Below, one piece after another: positions 1 through 7,020 of a stretch of DNA of 7,026 nucleotides. Source of the stretch: Halanaerobiales bacterium (GTDB lineage Bacteria; Bacillota_F; Halanaerobiia; DY22613); contig JAGMES010000206.1 of the NCBI GenBank assembly GCA_023128035.1, positions 1 to 7,026 of the forward strand. The letters run 5' to 3'. The first letter of the stretch is position 1. The number at the start of each line of letters is the position of its first letter. A program made the translations under genes and the position numbers. Below the pieces are notes generated by a model. It saw nothing but the letters and a program-made list of their open reading frames with translations, was not told where the DNA came from and did no database searches.

Positions 1-788
1 ATATATACTTCTCCCATACAACCTCTTTTAACACTTCTTTCAACCCATAGGTCAAGAACGTAATGCAGATATACGTTAGCCAATAAAGGAGAAAGGTTCC
101 CACCTTGTGGAACTCCCTCTTTACCTTTATAAATGATCCCATCCTCCATAACTCCCGCTTTCAGAAATCTTTTGATCAGTCTCAGAATTTTACTGTCACT
201 GATTCGATGTTGGAGAAATCTCATCATCCATTCATGGTCAACATGGTCAAAGAATCCTTTGATATCTGCATCAACGATAAAATTCACTTTCTTTGTACCT
301 ATGTTTTTACTCAAATGTTTTAATGCATCATGACAACTTCGATATGGTCGAAAACCAAATGAAAAGTATAGAAAATCCTGTTCATAGATACTTTCTAGTA
401 TGATCACTAAGGTGATTTGTACAATCTTATCTTCTAGTGCTGGTATCCCTAACGGTCTTTTCTTGTCACTTCCAAGTTTAGTAATATACTTTCTTCTTAC
501 AGGCTTAGGTTTAAATGAATCAGTCTTTAATCGTTTCAGTAAATTATCTAAATTTTCATCTAGATTCTCTGCATAACTTTCCTTAGTTTCTCCATCAATG
601 CCCGGAGCTGCAGATTTCACTACTCTCCTAAAGGCTTCCTGCAAAGTTGATTTGCACATCAAGTGTGCTAACGAATTGAATTTCGCGTTTTCATCTTTAC
701 AAGCTCGTTGTGCTATGCGAGCAAGTTTTGTTCTCACCGATTCTCTGGTTCTGTGTCCAGTTAATGTGTCCCCTGCTTGCAGTTTCAT
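1..788 (-). CDS. ltrA: Group II intron-encoded reverse transcriptase/maturase (LtrA-like), N-terminal 262 residues
   Basis: This is the intron-encoded protein. It binds its own unspliced RNA, assists splicing as a maturase, and reverse-transcribes the intron during retrohoming. The ATG at 788 is the first in frame; a TGA in the same frame at 794-792 excludes a longer form. Visible motifs: APGIDG at residues 61-66, RPLGIPALEDKIVQ at 111-124 (RT1), FGFRPYRSCHDAL at about 144-156 (RT2), VDADIKGFFDHVDH at 172-185 (RT3, with Asp175 as the expected first catalytic aspartate), and GVPQGGNLSPLLANVYLHYV at 225-244 (RT4). The frame is open to the left edge with no damage. RT5 with the YxDD box, the maturase (X) domain, and any DNA-binding or HNH endonuclease domain lie outside. 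The symbol ltrA is the family name, not an ortholog call. CRISPR-associated or retron reverse transcriptases are excluded by the RT motifs and the intron context. Confidence 0.95.
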   Translation of the reverse strand, partial: MKLQAGDTLTGHRTRESVRTKLARIAQRACKDENAKFNSLAHLMCKSTLQEAFRRVVKSAAPGIDGETKESYAENLDENLDNLLKRLKTDSFKPKPVRRKYITKLGSDKKRPLGIPALEDKIVQITLVIILESIYEQDFLYFSFGFRPYRSCHDALKHLSKNIGTKKVNFIVDADIKGFFDHVDHEWMMRFLQHRISDSKILRLIKRFLKAGVMEDGIIYKGKEGVPQGGNLSPLLANVYLHYVLDLWVERSVKRGCMGEVY

Positions 789-1260
789 ATGTCATTCCCC
801 TTTCCTCCATCAGAGTTACCCGAGTTCATCAGTACTATAGGAATGTCCGACTTCCCAGAAAGCATTTGCCTCCCTTACTTCTTCAGCTTGTCGGGCATAC
901 TCTCTTACTTGAAAGACCTTCTGGGATCTCCCTGGGTTTCCGTACATTCGTAATGTTCAACTAGGTAGGGTCTTAGACCCCGAATGGGTTTATCTACACT
1001 TGCCATTTGACGCGCAGATAAATGTTGTCTTCCACGTATCCAACCGATTGGACCACCATCATTAGGTACACGATTTTCGGGGCTCAATCCCATTCACTGC
1101 TGGGTAACCAACCCAGTCAATTCTACCTCGCTGACTTTCTGTCTACGCTTAAAGAATTGTGTTACCATCAATTCCTCCAAGACTCAATACAAAGCGGATG
1201 GCTAGTCCTTACTTTGGTGGGATTCACACCCACTAGAATGTACACCCTGCCAGGACGCAC
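789..1260 (-). ncRNA. Group II intron ribozyme 5' region (domains I-III and start of IV)
   Basis: This stretch of about 470 bases has no credible gene and is explained as intron RNA. Complementary segments that can pair on the minus strand include GTCCT (1256-1252) with AGGAC (1209-1205) near the base of domain I, and a GTGGG/CCCAC hairpin with a 7-nt loop (1233-1217). There is also a CTGGGT/ACCCAG hairpin (1116-1100), a longer-range CCCCGAA (1082-1076) with TTCGGGG (984-978), and TATCT (1020-1016) with AGATA (995-991). These nested helices are what domain I of a group II ribozyme should show. I did not fold the molecule, so domain boundaries are approximate. Domain I normally carries the exon-binding sites that recognise the last bases of the 5' exon. 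Confidence 0.82.
795..808 (-). promoter_or_regulatory. Ribosome binding region of the intron-encoded protein
   Basis: On the minus strand GGAGG (808-804) lies 15 nt before the ATG at 788, and a second purine block AGGGGAA (801-795) lies 6 nt before it. The first matches the anti-Shine-Dalgarno better but is far away; the second has good spacing but a weaker match. A TGA in the maturase frame at 794-792 makes 788 the first usable ATG. Confidence 0.55.
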
Positions 1261-1968
1261 TGGAATACACAGTGTTGCACCAGCGCATAGAGGAACAAAT
1301 ACATCGCGCAAAAATGGATCAAAGGACGGGGAGATGAGCTGACTTACTTTAAAACTCTCGTCCATTCCAAATTCGCTAATCTCCCAGTCAATAAAATGCT
1401 TTAAACTCCTATGTCTTCCCAGAATAGCCTTTGGTTTTCCCGTAGATCCAGAAGTGAAGTAGATATAACAATGCTTGTTAACCATCTCTTCTGGAATTTG
1501 AAGTTCAGTGGACAGAGTACTATCAAAAGCAAAAACATCAATGTTAGTAAATTTTCCTTCATTGAATGTATTCAAATCCACCACCAGGGCATTGATTTTT
1601 CTGTTTAATCCTTCCATCATCCTATCCAGTTTTGATAACCACTTTGCCCGGGTAATCACCCAATCGGCATCTATCTTGTCCACCATTAACTGAATCCTAT
1701 TTTCCGGGAACTCATGGTCAATTGGAGCAAAGATCCCGCCTGCTTTCAAAATTCCTAAAATTGACTCAACCAATTCGATACTATTTTCCAACATTACAGG
1801 GATATTCTTATTATCATTTAGTTTTGCATAGAGAAAGTTAGCAATCTGGTTTCCTTTTGCATCAAGTTCGCGATATGACACACTATGATCACCTTGCTGA
1901 ATGGCTATTTTATCCGGGGATGTAAACGCTATATTAGAAATATGTTTATGTAAAGTATTAAAATCCAT
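1261..1968 (-). CDS. NRPS adenylation domain, N-terminal 236 residues (5' exon, interrupted by group II intron)
   Basis: This is the beginning of a second NRPS gene. The A domain would select an amino acid and activate it as the aminoacyl-AMP. Visible core motifs: SYREL at residues 31-35 (A1), LGILKAGGIFAPID at 71-84 (A2), YFTSGSTGKPKAI at 170-182 (A3, P-loop), and SFDPFLRDVF at 215-224 (A4). In A4, Asp217 corresponds to the residue that holds the substrate alpha-amino group. Only about half an A domain is present, because the frame meets the intron after Pro236; read-through ends at a TGA at 1170-1168, 30 codons inside the intron. A5-A10 and later domains must lie past the intron, outside the window. 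The start at 1968 has AGGAGG seven nt upstream. The protein starts directly with the A domain, while the upstream gene ends with a C domain, so the two proteins probably cooperate as one module. Whether it is functional depends on splicing and on the unseen 3' exon. Confidence 0.93.
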
Positions 1969-1975
1969 AATAACA

Positions 1976-1981
1976 CCTCCT
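1976..1981 (-). promoter_or_regulatory. Shine-Dalgarno of the downstream NRPS gene
   Basis: AGGAGG on the minus strand, separated by seven nt (TGTTATT) from the ATG at 1968. It is a near-perfect ribosome binding site and fixes the start of the second NRPS. Its first base, at 1981, is also the last base of the adjoining inverted repeat. Confidence 0.9.
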
Positions 1982-2018
1982 GCTCAAAGTGTGTGCTTGA
2001 AAGCACACACTTTGAGCA
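1981..2018. repeat. Perfect inverted repeat (18-nt arms) between the two NRPS genes
   Basis: The plus strand reads TGCTCAAAGTGTGTGCTT, then two bases, then its exact reverse complement. As mRNA this would form a stem of 16-17 bp with a loop of 4-6 nt. It starts 7 nt after the stop codon of the upstream NRPS and ends on the first base of the downstream AGGAGG. In the direction of the genes it is followed by GGAGGTGTTATT, with no U-run, so it is not a standard intrinsic terminator. Plausible roles are an RNase barrier that sets the ratio of the two proteins, or a stem tuning ribosome access to the second gene. A DNA operator is also possible. The role is inference; the repeat itself is certain. 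Confidence 0.85.
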
Positions 2019-2025
2019 CAAATTT

Positions 2026-5000
2026 TTAAAAGAAGTCTAGATTGTCAAAATCAGCTTCAAACTCCTGAGAAAACTCATTAACCTGGTCAACTGTTCCATC
2101 CAATATAATCTGATGGATTAAAATGTCTTCCTTCTCAAGTACTGCTGCAAATACAGTTGCAAAACTATTCATGATGTTATCGATTATGTACTCATCTAAA
2201 TTGCTTTGGAAGACAGCGTTTAGGTGAATATTTTCTTTCCATCCACTGACATATAAGGTAAGTCCGTATTTTGGTTCAATTTTACCTATTTTATAAGGGG
2301 ATATGTTGAGACCATCGAGTTGTAACCTTTCTTCTCCCTGATACGGCATATAGTTAAACATTATGGAGAATAAAGATTTTCCCTGGAAGTTTAAAACCTT
2401 ATTCGCTTTTTCGTGTAAAAATTCATACGGATAATCCTGATGTTCTTGCACCTCCATCAATTCATCCCTAAGCATGTACAAGTAGTCTTTAAAAGAATCT
2501 CCATTCTCTATTTTAGTTCTGAATACCAGTACATTTAAAAATACCCCAAGCATATTCTCCAGTTCTTCATTCCCTCTACCTGCAACAGGAATTCCAATCG
2601 TTAAGTCGTTCTGATTTATGGTTTTCATTAAGATAACTTTGAAAACCGCTAAGACAAGAGTGAATTTTGTCATTTTATGATTAACACAGAATTTGTTGAT
2701 CTGTTGCGTTAGATCCCCATCTAATTCCAATCCTTTAATCCGTCCCTCAATCTTTCCTTCGGCATATCTAGTTGCAGGAAGTTCAGTGTAGACAAAATTC
2801 TCCAGTCTGCTGTCCCAGAACTGAGTCAATTTCTGTATCTTTGGCGATTCCATCAGTGAATTATGCCATGATGCATAGTCTTTGTATTGAACCCTTAGTG
2901 GAGGCAATAATTTGCTTTCGTACAGACTTACAAAATCTCTGGTGAAAATATTCGTGGAAATTCCATCACAAATGATGTGATGGATGTCAAACAACAGTAT
3001 GTTTTTTTGCTCCTGTAACTTAATAAGATTTACTCTAAACAGTGGGGCATGATTCAAATCGAAAGGCTGGATAAGTTGCTTGATGAGGTCGTCGACGTTT
3101 TTCTCATCTGCTTCAATATAGTTAATTGTAATGTTAGCTCTCTGATAAATTCTCTGTACGGGCACTCCATCAATTAACTCTAAGGTGGTTCTTAGCACCT
3201 CATGACGTTCCCCTAATCTTTGAACCGCCTTTTCTAATCGCGCTTTATCCAGTTCACCTTCAAGGACAATAGCTGCTGGCATATTGTATGCAGTAGAGTT
3301 TTGATCCATCTGCCACATAACATAGATTCTCTTTTGAGAAGATGAAACCGGATAGTAGTCCATCTCTCCTAAAGGTTCGATTGCAGTATACATGTTTTGC
3401 TCCACCTGGTGAATATACTGAACCAATTCTTTTACCGTCGGCGATTTAAAGACCTGACTAAATGGTACTTCTACATTTAATTCCTTATGAATCTTTGAAA
3501 TCAGGATTGTGGCCTTTAATGAATGACCGCCCATTTCGAAGAAATCATGATTTACTCCAATGCCTTCTAACTCCAATACTTCTTCCCAAATTTCCACTAA
3601 TTTTTCTTCAACTTTATTAGTTGGTGCTACATACTCTACTCCAGTGTCAATGGCACCTTCAGGTTCCGGCAAAACTTTCCGATCTATTTTTCCATTATTA
3701 GTAAGAGGTAATTTCTCCAACTGCATAAAACGCGCTGGAACCATATAATCTGGTAGTTCTTTGGAAAGATGAGTTCTTAACTCCGCCACTGTGATCTCTC
3801 TTTCAGCAACAATGTATGCACATAGATACATGGCTCCTTTGGAATCGACCCGGTCGATTACAACGGCTTCTTTTATCTCGCCATGCTTTAACAATTGTAA
3901 TTCAATCTCTCCTGGCTCTACTCTATACCCTCTCAACTTAACTTGATTATCAATTCTACCGTGGAAAGTAATATTTCCGTCAGGTTGCCAACTTGCTAAG
4001 TCACCGGTCCGATAGATTCGCTCGTCAGACAAAAATGGATGTGAGACAAATTTTTCATTTGTGAGGTCCGGTCTATTAAGATACCCCCTGGCTAGACCAA
4101 CTCCTGCCACACAAAGCTCTCCTGGTACACCTACAGGAGTGGGATTATTATCACGATCCAGAATATATACCTGGGTATTATAAATCGGCTTTCCGATGGT
4201 AGTTTTAGATATTTCGCATCTTGAAACCACCGAATCTACGGTCCCCTCAGTTGGTCCATAGTGATTAGTTAACTGATATCCCAGGGAAAGTATTTGATCC
4301 TTCAAAGTATCCTCTAGTTTATCCCCGGCAACTAGAACTCGATCCAGAGTTTCTGGTTTCTCGTCCTGAGTTAAAAGTTCTTTCAAGGTCATAGGTACAA
4401 ACTGAGCAATATTGATCTTATTCTCACGAATAAATCTAATAAATTCTCTTCTATCCAGGGCATGCTCTTTTCTAATAATGCAAATAGTTGCACCAAAAAC
4501 TAGAGGTGGAAAGATTTCGACGATAGACGCGTCAAAAGCGACATTACCCATATGGACAATCCTTCGACCTTTCTCCATAGAAAACATATCATGATAGAAC
4601 TTAGAGATATTAACCACACCCTTATGTTCTAGCATTACTCCTTTTGGCTTACCTGTGGAACCGGAAGTGTACATTATATAGGCCAGATCATTGGGAGTAT
4701 TTATATTTTTTAGATTTTCTCCATTTCCCTTATAGGTACTCTGATCTCCGAGGTCAATAATCTGTCCATCAAAATCAAGCTTGTCGGTCAACTGTTGATG
4801 AGTGAGCAAGATTCTGGCATTGCTATTCTCCAACATATACTTGATCCTCTCCAGTGGATAATCGGGGTCTATTGGCATATATGCTCCGCCAGCTTTAAGT
4901 ACACCTAGAATACCGATCACCATATCAATCGAACGTTCAGCCATAATACCGAGAATCTCATCTCTGGTAACTTCCATTCCTCTTAACAAATGAGCCACTT

Positions 5001-7020
5001 GGTTTGTCCTTATGTTTAATTCACGATAGGTCATCTTTACACCCTCATAAATTAAAGCAATCTCATCGGGTGCCTGTTCAGTCCGTTGCACCACCAGTTC
5101 ATGTATGGTTTTCTCTCGCGGAAAATCCATTTCTGTATCATTGAACTCATACAGTACCTGTTTTTTCTCTGCTTCAGAGAGGACATTAATCTGTGCAATT
5201 ATCACTTTCGGCATTTCAGTGATTCTTTTTAAGATATTTACATAATGGTCGGCTAATCTTTTAATTGTCTGCTTTTTAAAGAGATCAACACAATACTCGA
5301 AACTGAACCGCAACCCATCAATTTCTTCAATGGCATCTAGGGTAATATCGAATTTTGAAATGTTAATCTCTATATCACATAGTGTTAAACATAAACCATC
5401 AGCTTGTATTTTATCATCTCTTAAATTTTGCAATGAAAAGGCCAAGTCAAATAAAGGATTCCGGCTGAGATCTCTCTTCAACTTCAGTTTCTCTACCAGT
5501 TCTTCAAACGGATAATCTTGATTGTCAAAGGCTTGTAAAGTGTTCTCTCTAACCTCACTAAGGAAATCCAAAAACATCTTATCACCAGTTGGCGTATTTC
5601 TTAGTGTCAGCATATTTACGAACATACCAATAATATTTTGCAGATCAGCATGACGCCTACCAGCTATTGGAGAACCTATGACAAAATCATTTTGTCCAGT
5701 ATATTTGTACAAAAGCACATAATAAGCTGACAGCAGTAACATATACAAAGATGAACCTGTTTCAACTGCCAGTTTTCGTAGTAGAGTCGCCAACTCTCCA
5801 TCAATCGCTATCTCAATCCGATCTCCCTTAAAGCTCTGAATGGATGGACGCGGGTAATCGGTTAGCATGTTAAGTGCTGGAATTTTACCCACAAATGTAT
5901 CTAACCAGAACTTCTCCTGCTTTTTGATAACATTGTTTTTGAAGAATTCATTCTGCCATACAGAGAAGTCCTTATACTGGATTCGTAACTCAGGGAGATG
6001 TCTATTCTCATACAGAGCAACAAACTCCTTAATCAGACGATCCATAGATACTCCGTCAGAAATAATATGATGCATATCAAAGAGCAAAAAGTGCTTCTCC
6101 TCCGTCAATTTAGCCAGCCCGACGCGCAACAGAGGAGGCTGACTTAAATCAAATGGGTGAACAAAACATTTTATTACCTCGTCGATTCCATTCTCTGTAG
6201 TAGATATGTAGTTAATTTTAAAATCTAAATCTTGATGTATTATTTGCACAACCTGATCATCTACAACAGAAAAGGAAGTTCGCAGAGTTTCATGTCTTTG
6301 TACGAGTGCCTTAAAGATTTGCTCAAATCGTTCTCTGTCAAGATTACCTTCCATCAGCACTGCACCAGGCATATTGTAACTTACTCCATCCCCTTCATAC
6401 TGACACTGTAAGTACAATCTTTTTTGAGCCGATGAAGTAGGATAAAATTCTTGCTCCTCAACGGGTTCAATGGACGAATATACTGTCTCAGAACAACATG
6501 CGAAATATTGCGTAAGATCCTTGATGGTCGGGCGTTTAAAGATTTCACTTAATGGTACATCAATATTTAAAGTTTTATGGATTTCAGAGGTCAACACAAT
6601 AGCCTTTAGGGAGTGACCGCCTAGATCAAAATAGTTATCATTGATTCCAATCTGCTCCCGACCTAATACCTCTTGCCAAATTTGTACTAGTTTTTCTTCC
6701 ATCTCATTACGGGGAGATTCGTATTCCGTACCTAATACCATACTACCTTCTAGTTCCGGAAGTGCCTTGCGATCTACCTTTCCATTTGCATTTAATGGCA
6801 GTTGATTTAACTGTACGAAGCAGGAAGGAACCATATACTCTGGTAATTGATTCAACAAAAATTTCCTTAACTCTCCTACCGTAACTTCCTGATCTGCCAC
6901 TACATAAGCACATAAGTATTGGACTCCCGCACCATCTTTCCTATTTAGGACAACCGCTTCTTTGATGGCAGGGTAGTTTAATAACTGATGTTCGATTTCT
7001 CCTAGTGCAGCATAGCTTAA
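2026..7020 (-). CDS. Nonribosomal peptide synthetase, partial (A-C-terminal part)-T-C-A-T-C
   Basis: This multimodular enzyme extends a peptide thioester on carrier domains. Residues are numbered from the codon at 7020. Residues 1-95 are the end of an A domain (LPEYMVP; NGKVDR at 79-84 with the A10 lysine). A T domain follows, with phosphopantetheine Ser137 in LGGHS. C domain 1 spans about 190-620 (SSAQKRLYL; HHIISDG at 317-323; NQDYPFE; RDLSRNPLF), an LCL-like type. A complete A domain spans about 638-1120: YTSGSTGKPKG 784-794, FDAS 829-832, NHYGPTE 919-925, YRTGDL 1003-1008, GRIDNQVKLRGYR from 1021, NGKIDR 1109-1114. T domain 2 has Ser1167 in MGGHS. C domain 2 spans about 1220-1640 (HHIICDG 1347-1353) and is followed by an acidic, Phe-rich tail to residue 1664. 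No epimerase, methylase or thioesterase is seen. The true start lies beyond the right edge; the GTG at 6900 is internal to a conserved domain. A TAA at 7023-7021 and a damaged A8 motif sit at that edge, meaning either a broken gene or a sequence/assembly error. The product is unknown. Confidence 0.95.
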   Translation of the reverse strand, partial: LSYAALGEIEHQLLNYPAIKEAVVLNRKDGAGVQYLCAYVVADQEVTVGELRKFLLNQLPEYMVPSCFVQLNQLPLNANGKVDRKALPELEGSMVLGTEYESPRNEMEEKLVQIWQEVLGREQIGINDNYFDLGGHSLKAIVLTSEIHKTLNIDVPLSEIFKRPTIKDLTQYFACCSETVYSSIEPVEEQEFYPTSSAQKRLYLQCQYEGDGVSYNMPGAVLMEGNLDRERFEQIFKALVQRHETLRTSFSVVDDQVVQIIHQDLDFKINYISTTENGIDEVIKCFVHPFDLSQPPLLRVGLAKLTEEKHFLLFDMHHIISDGVSMDRLIKEFVALYENRHLPELRIQYKDFSVWQNEFFKNNVIKKQEKFWLDTFVGKIPALNMLTDYPRPSIQSFKGDRIEIAIDGELATLLRKLAVETGSSLYMLLLSAYYVLLYKYTGQNDFVIGSPIAGRRHADLQNIIGMFVNMLTLRNTPTGDKMFLDFLSEVRENTLQAFDNQDYPFEELVEKLKLKRDLSRNPLFDLAFSLQNLRDDKIQADGLCLTLCDIEINISKFDITLDAIEEIDGLRFSFEYCVDLFKKQTIKRLADHYVNILKRITEMPKVIIAQINVLSEAEKKQVLYEFNDTEMDFPREKTIHELVVQRTEQAPDEIALIYEGVKMTYRELNIRTNQVAHLLRGMEVTRDEILGIMAERSIDMVIGILGVLKAGGAYMPIDPDYPLERIKYMLENSNARILLTHQQLTDKLDFDGQIIDLGDQSTYKGNGENLKNINTPNDLAYIMYTSGSTGKPKGVMLEHKGVVNISKFYHDMFSMEKGRRIVHMGNVAFDASIVEIFPPLVFGATICIIRKEHALDRREFIRFIRENKINIAQFVPMTLKELLTQDEKPETLDRVLVAGDKLEDTLKDQILSLGYQLTNHYGPTEGTVDSVVSRCEISKTTIGKPIYNTQVYILDRDNNPTPVGVPGELCVAGVGLARGYLNRPDLTNEKFVSHPFLSDERIYRTGDLASWQPDGNITFHGRIDNQVKLRGYRVEPGEIELQLLKHGEIKEAVVIDRVDSKGAMYLCAYIVAEREITVAELRTHLSKELPDYMVPARFMQLEKLPLTNNGKIDRKVLPEPEGAIDTGVEYVAPTNKVEEKLVEIWEEVLELEGIGVNHDFFEMGGHSLKATILISKIHKELNVEVPFSQVFKSPTVKELVQYIHQVEQNMYTAIEPLGEMDYYPVSSSQKRIYVMWQMDQNSTAYNMPAAIVLEGELDKARLEKAVQRLGERHEVLRTTLELIDGVPVQRIYQRANITINYIEADEKNVDDLIKQLIQPFDLNHAPLFRVNLIKLQEQKNILLFDIHHIICDGISTNIFTRDFVSLYESKLLPPLRVQYKDYASWHNSLMESPKIQKLTQFWDSRLENFVYTELPATRYAEGKIEGRIKGLELDGDLTQQINKFCVNHKMTKFTLVLAVFKVILMKTINQNDLTIGIPVAGRGNEELENMLGVFLNVLVFRTKIENGDSFKDYLYMLRDELMEVQEHQDYPYEFLHEKANKVLNFQGKSLFSIMFNYMPYQGEERLQLDGLNISPYKIGKIEPKYGLTLYVSGWKENIHLNAVFQSNLDEYIIDNIMNSFATVFAAVLEKEDILIHQIILDGTVDQVNEFSQEFEADFDNLDFF

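Larger units (their letters stand above)
1..1260 (-). mobile_element. Group II intron, 5' part (3' end beyond the left edge), inserted in an NRPS gene
   Basis: Read on the minus strand, the element begins at 1260 with GTGCGTCCTGGCAGGGTGTA, a classical GUGYG group II 5' end that resembles the start of Ll.LtrB-type introns. It runs through about 470 nt of structured non-coding RNA into a reverse transcriptase/maturase ORF starting at 788. The junction is sharp: the NRPS adenylation-domain frame is normal up to the CCA proline codon at 1263-1261 and loses similarity to the family at 1260. The intron has the same orientation as its host gene, as needed for removal from the mRNA by splicing. The ORF position fits domain IV. 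The YxDD box, domains V and VI, the branch-point A and the 3' splice site are not in the window, so activity cannot be judged. Insertion inside a coding gene argues against a terminator-targeting class C intron; I do not assign a class. Confidence 0.93.

Noticed and set aside
1..788. Retron or CRISPR-associated reverse transcriptase
   Set aside because: The RPLGIPALEDKIVQ and PQGGNLSPLLAN motifs and the intron 5' end upstream identify a group II intron maturase.
598..840. Plus-strand open frame opposite the maturase gene
   Set aside because: It overlaps the well-supported reverse transcriptase frame, has no ribosome binding site and no recognisable protein features.
905..1093. Minus-strand 62-codon frame within the intron RNA
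   Set aside because: It lies across domain I helices and has no recognisable motifs; chance open frames are expected in structured, fairly GC-rich ribozyme DNA.
1022..1342. Plus-strand 106-codon frame spanning the intron/exon junction
   Set aside because: It crosses two unrelated sequence units on the opposite strand and resembles no protein family.
1981..2025. Intrinsic terminator for the upstream NRPS
   Set aside because: The stem is strong, but in the direction of the genes it is followed by the Shine-Dalgarno and not a U-run. On the plus strand a short T5 run follows after a gap, but no plus-strand gene needs it.
6895..6900. GTG at 6900 as the start of the large NRPS
   Set aside because: The upstream codons continue the A-domain sequence (GEIEHQLLNYPAIKEAV, YLCAYV), there is no ribosome binding site, and starting here would cut a conserved subdomain.
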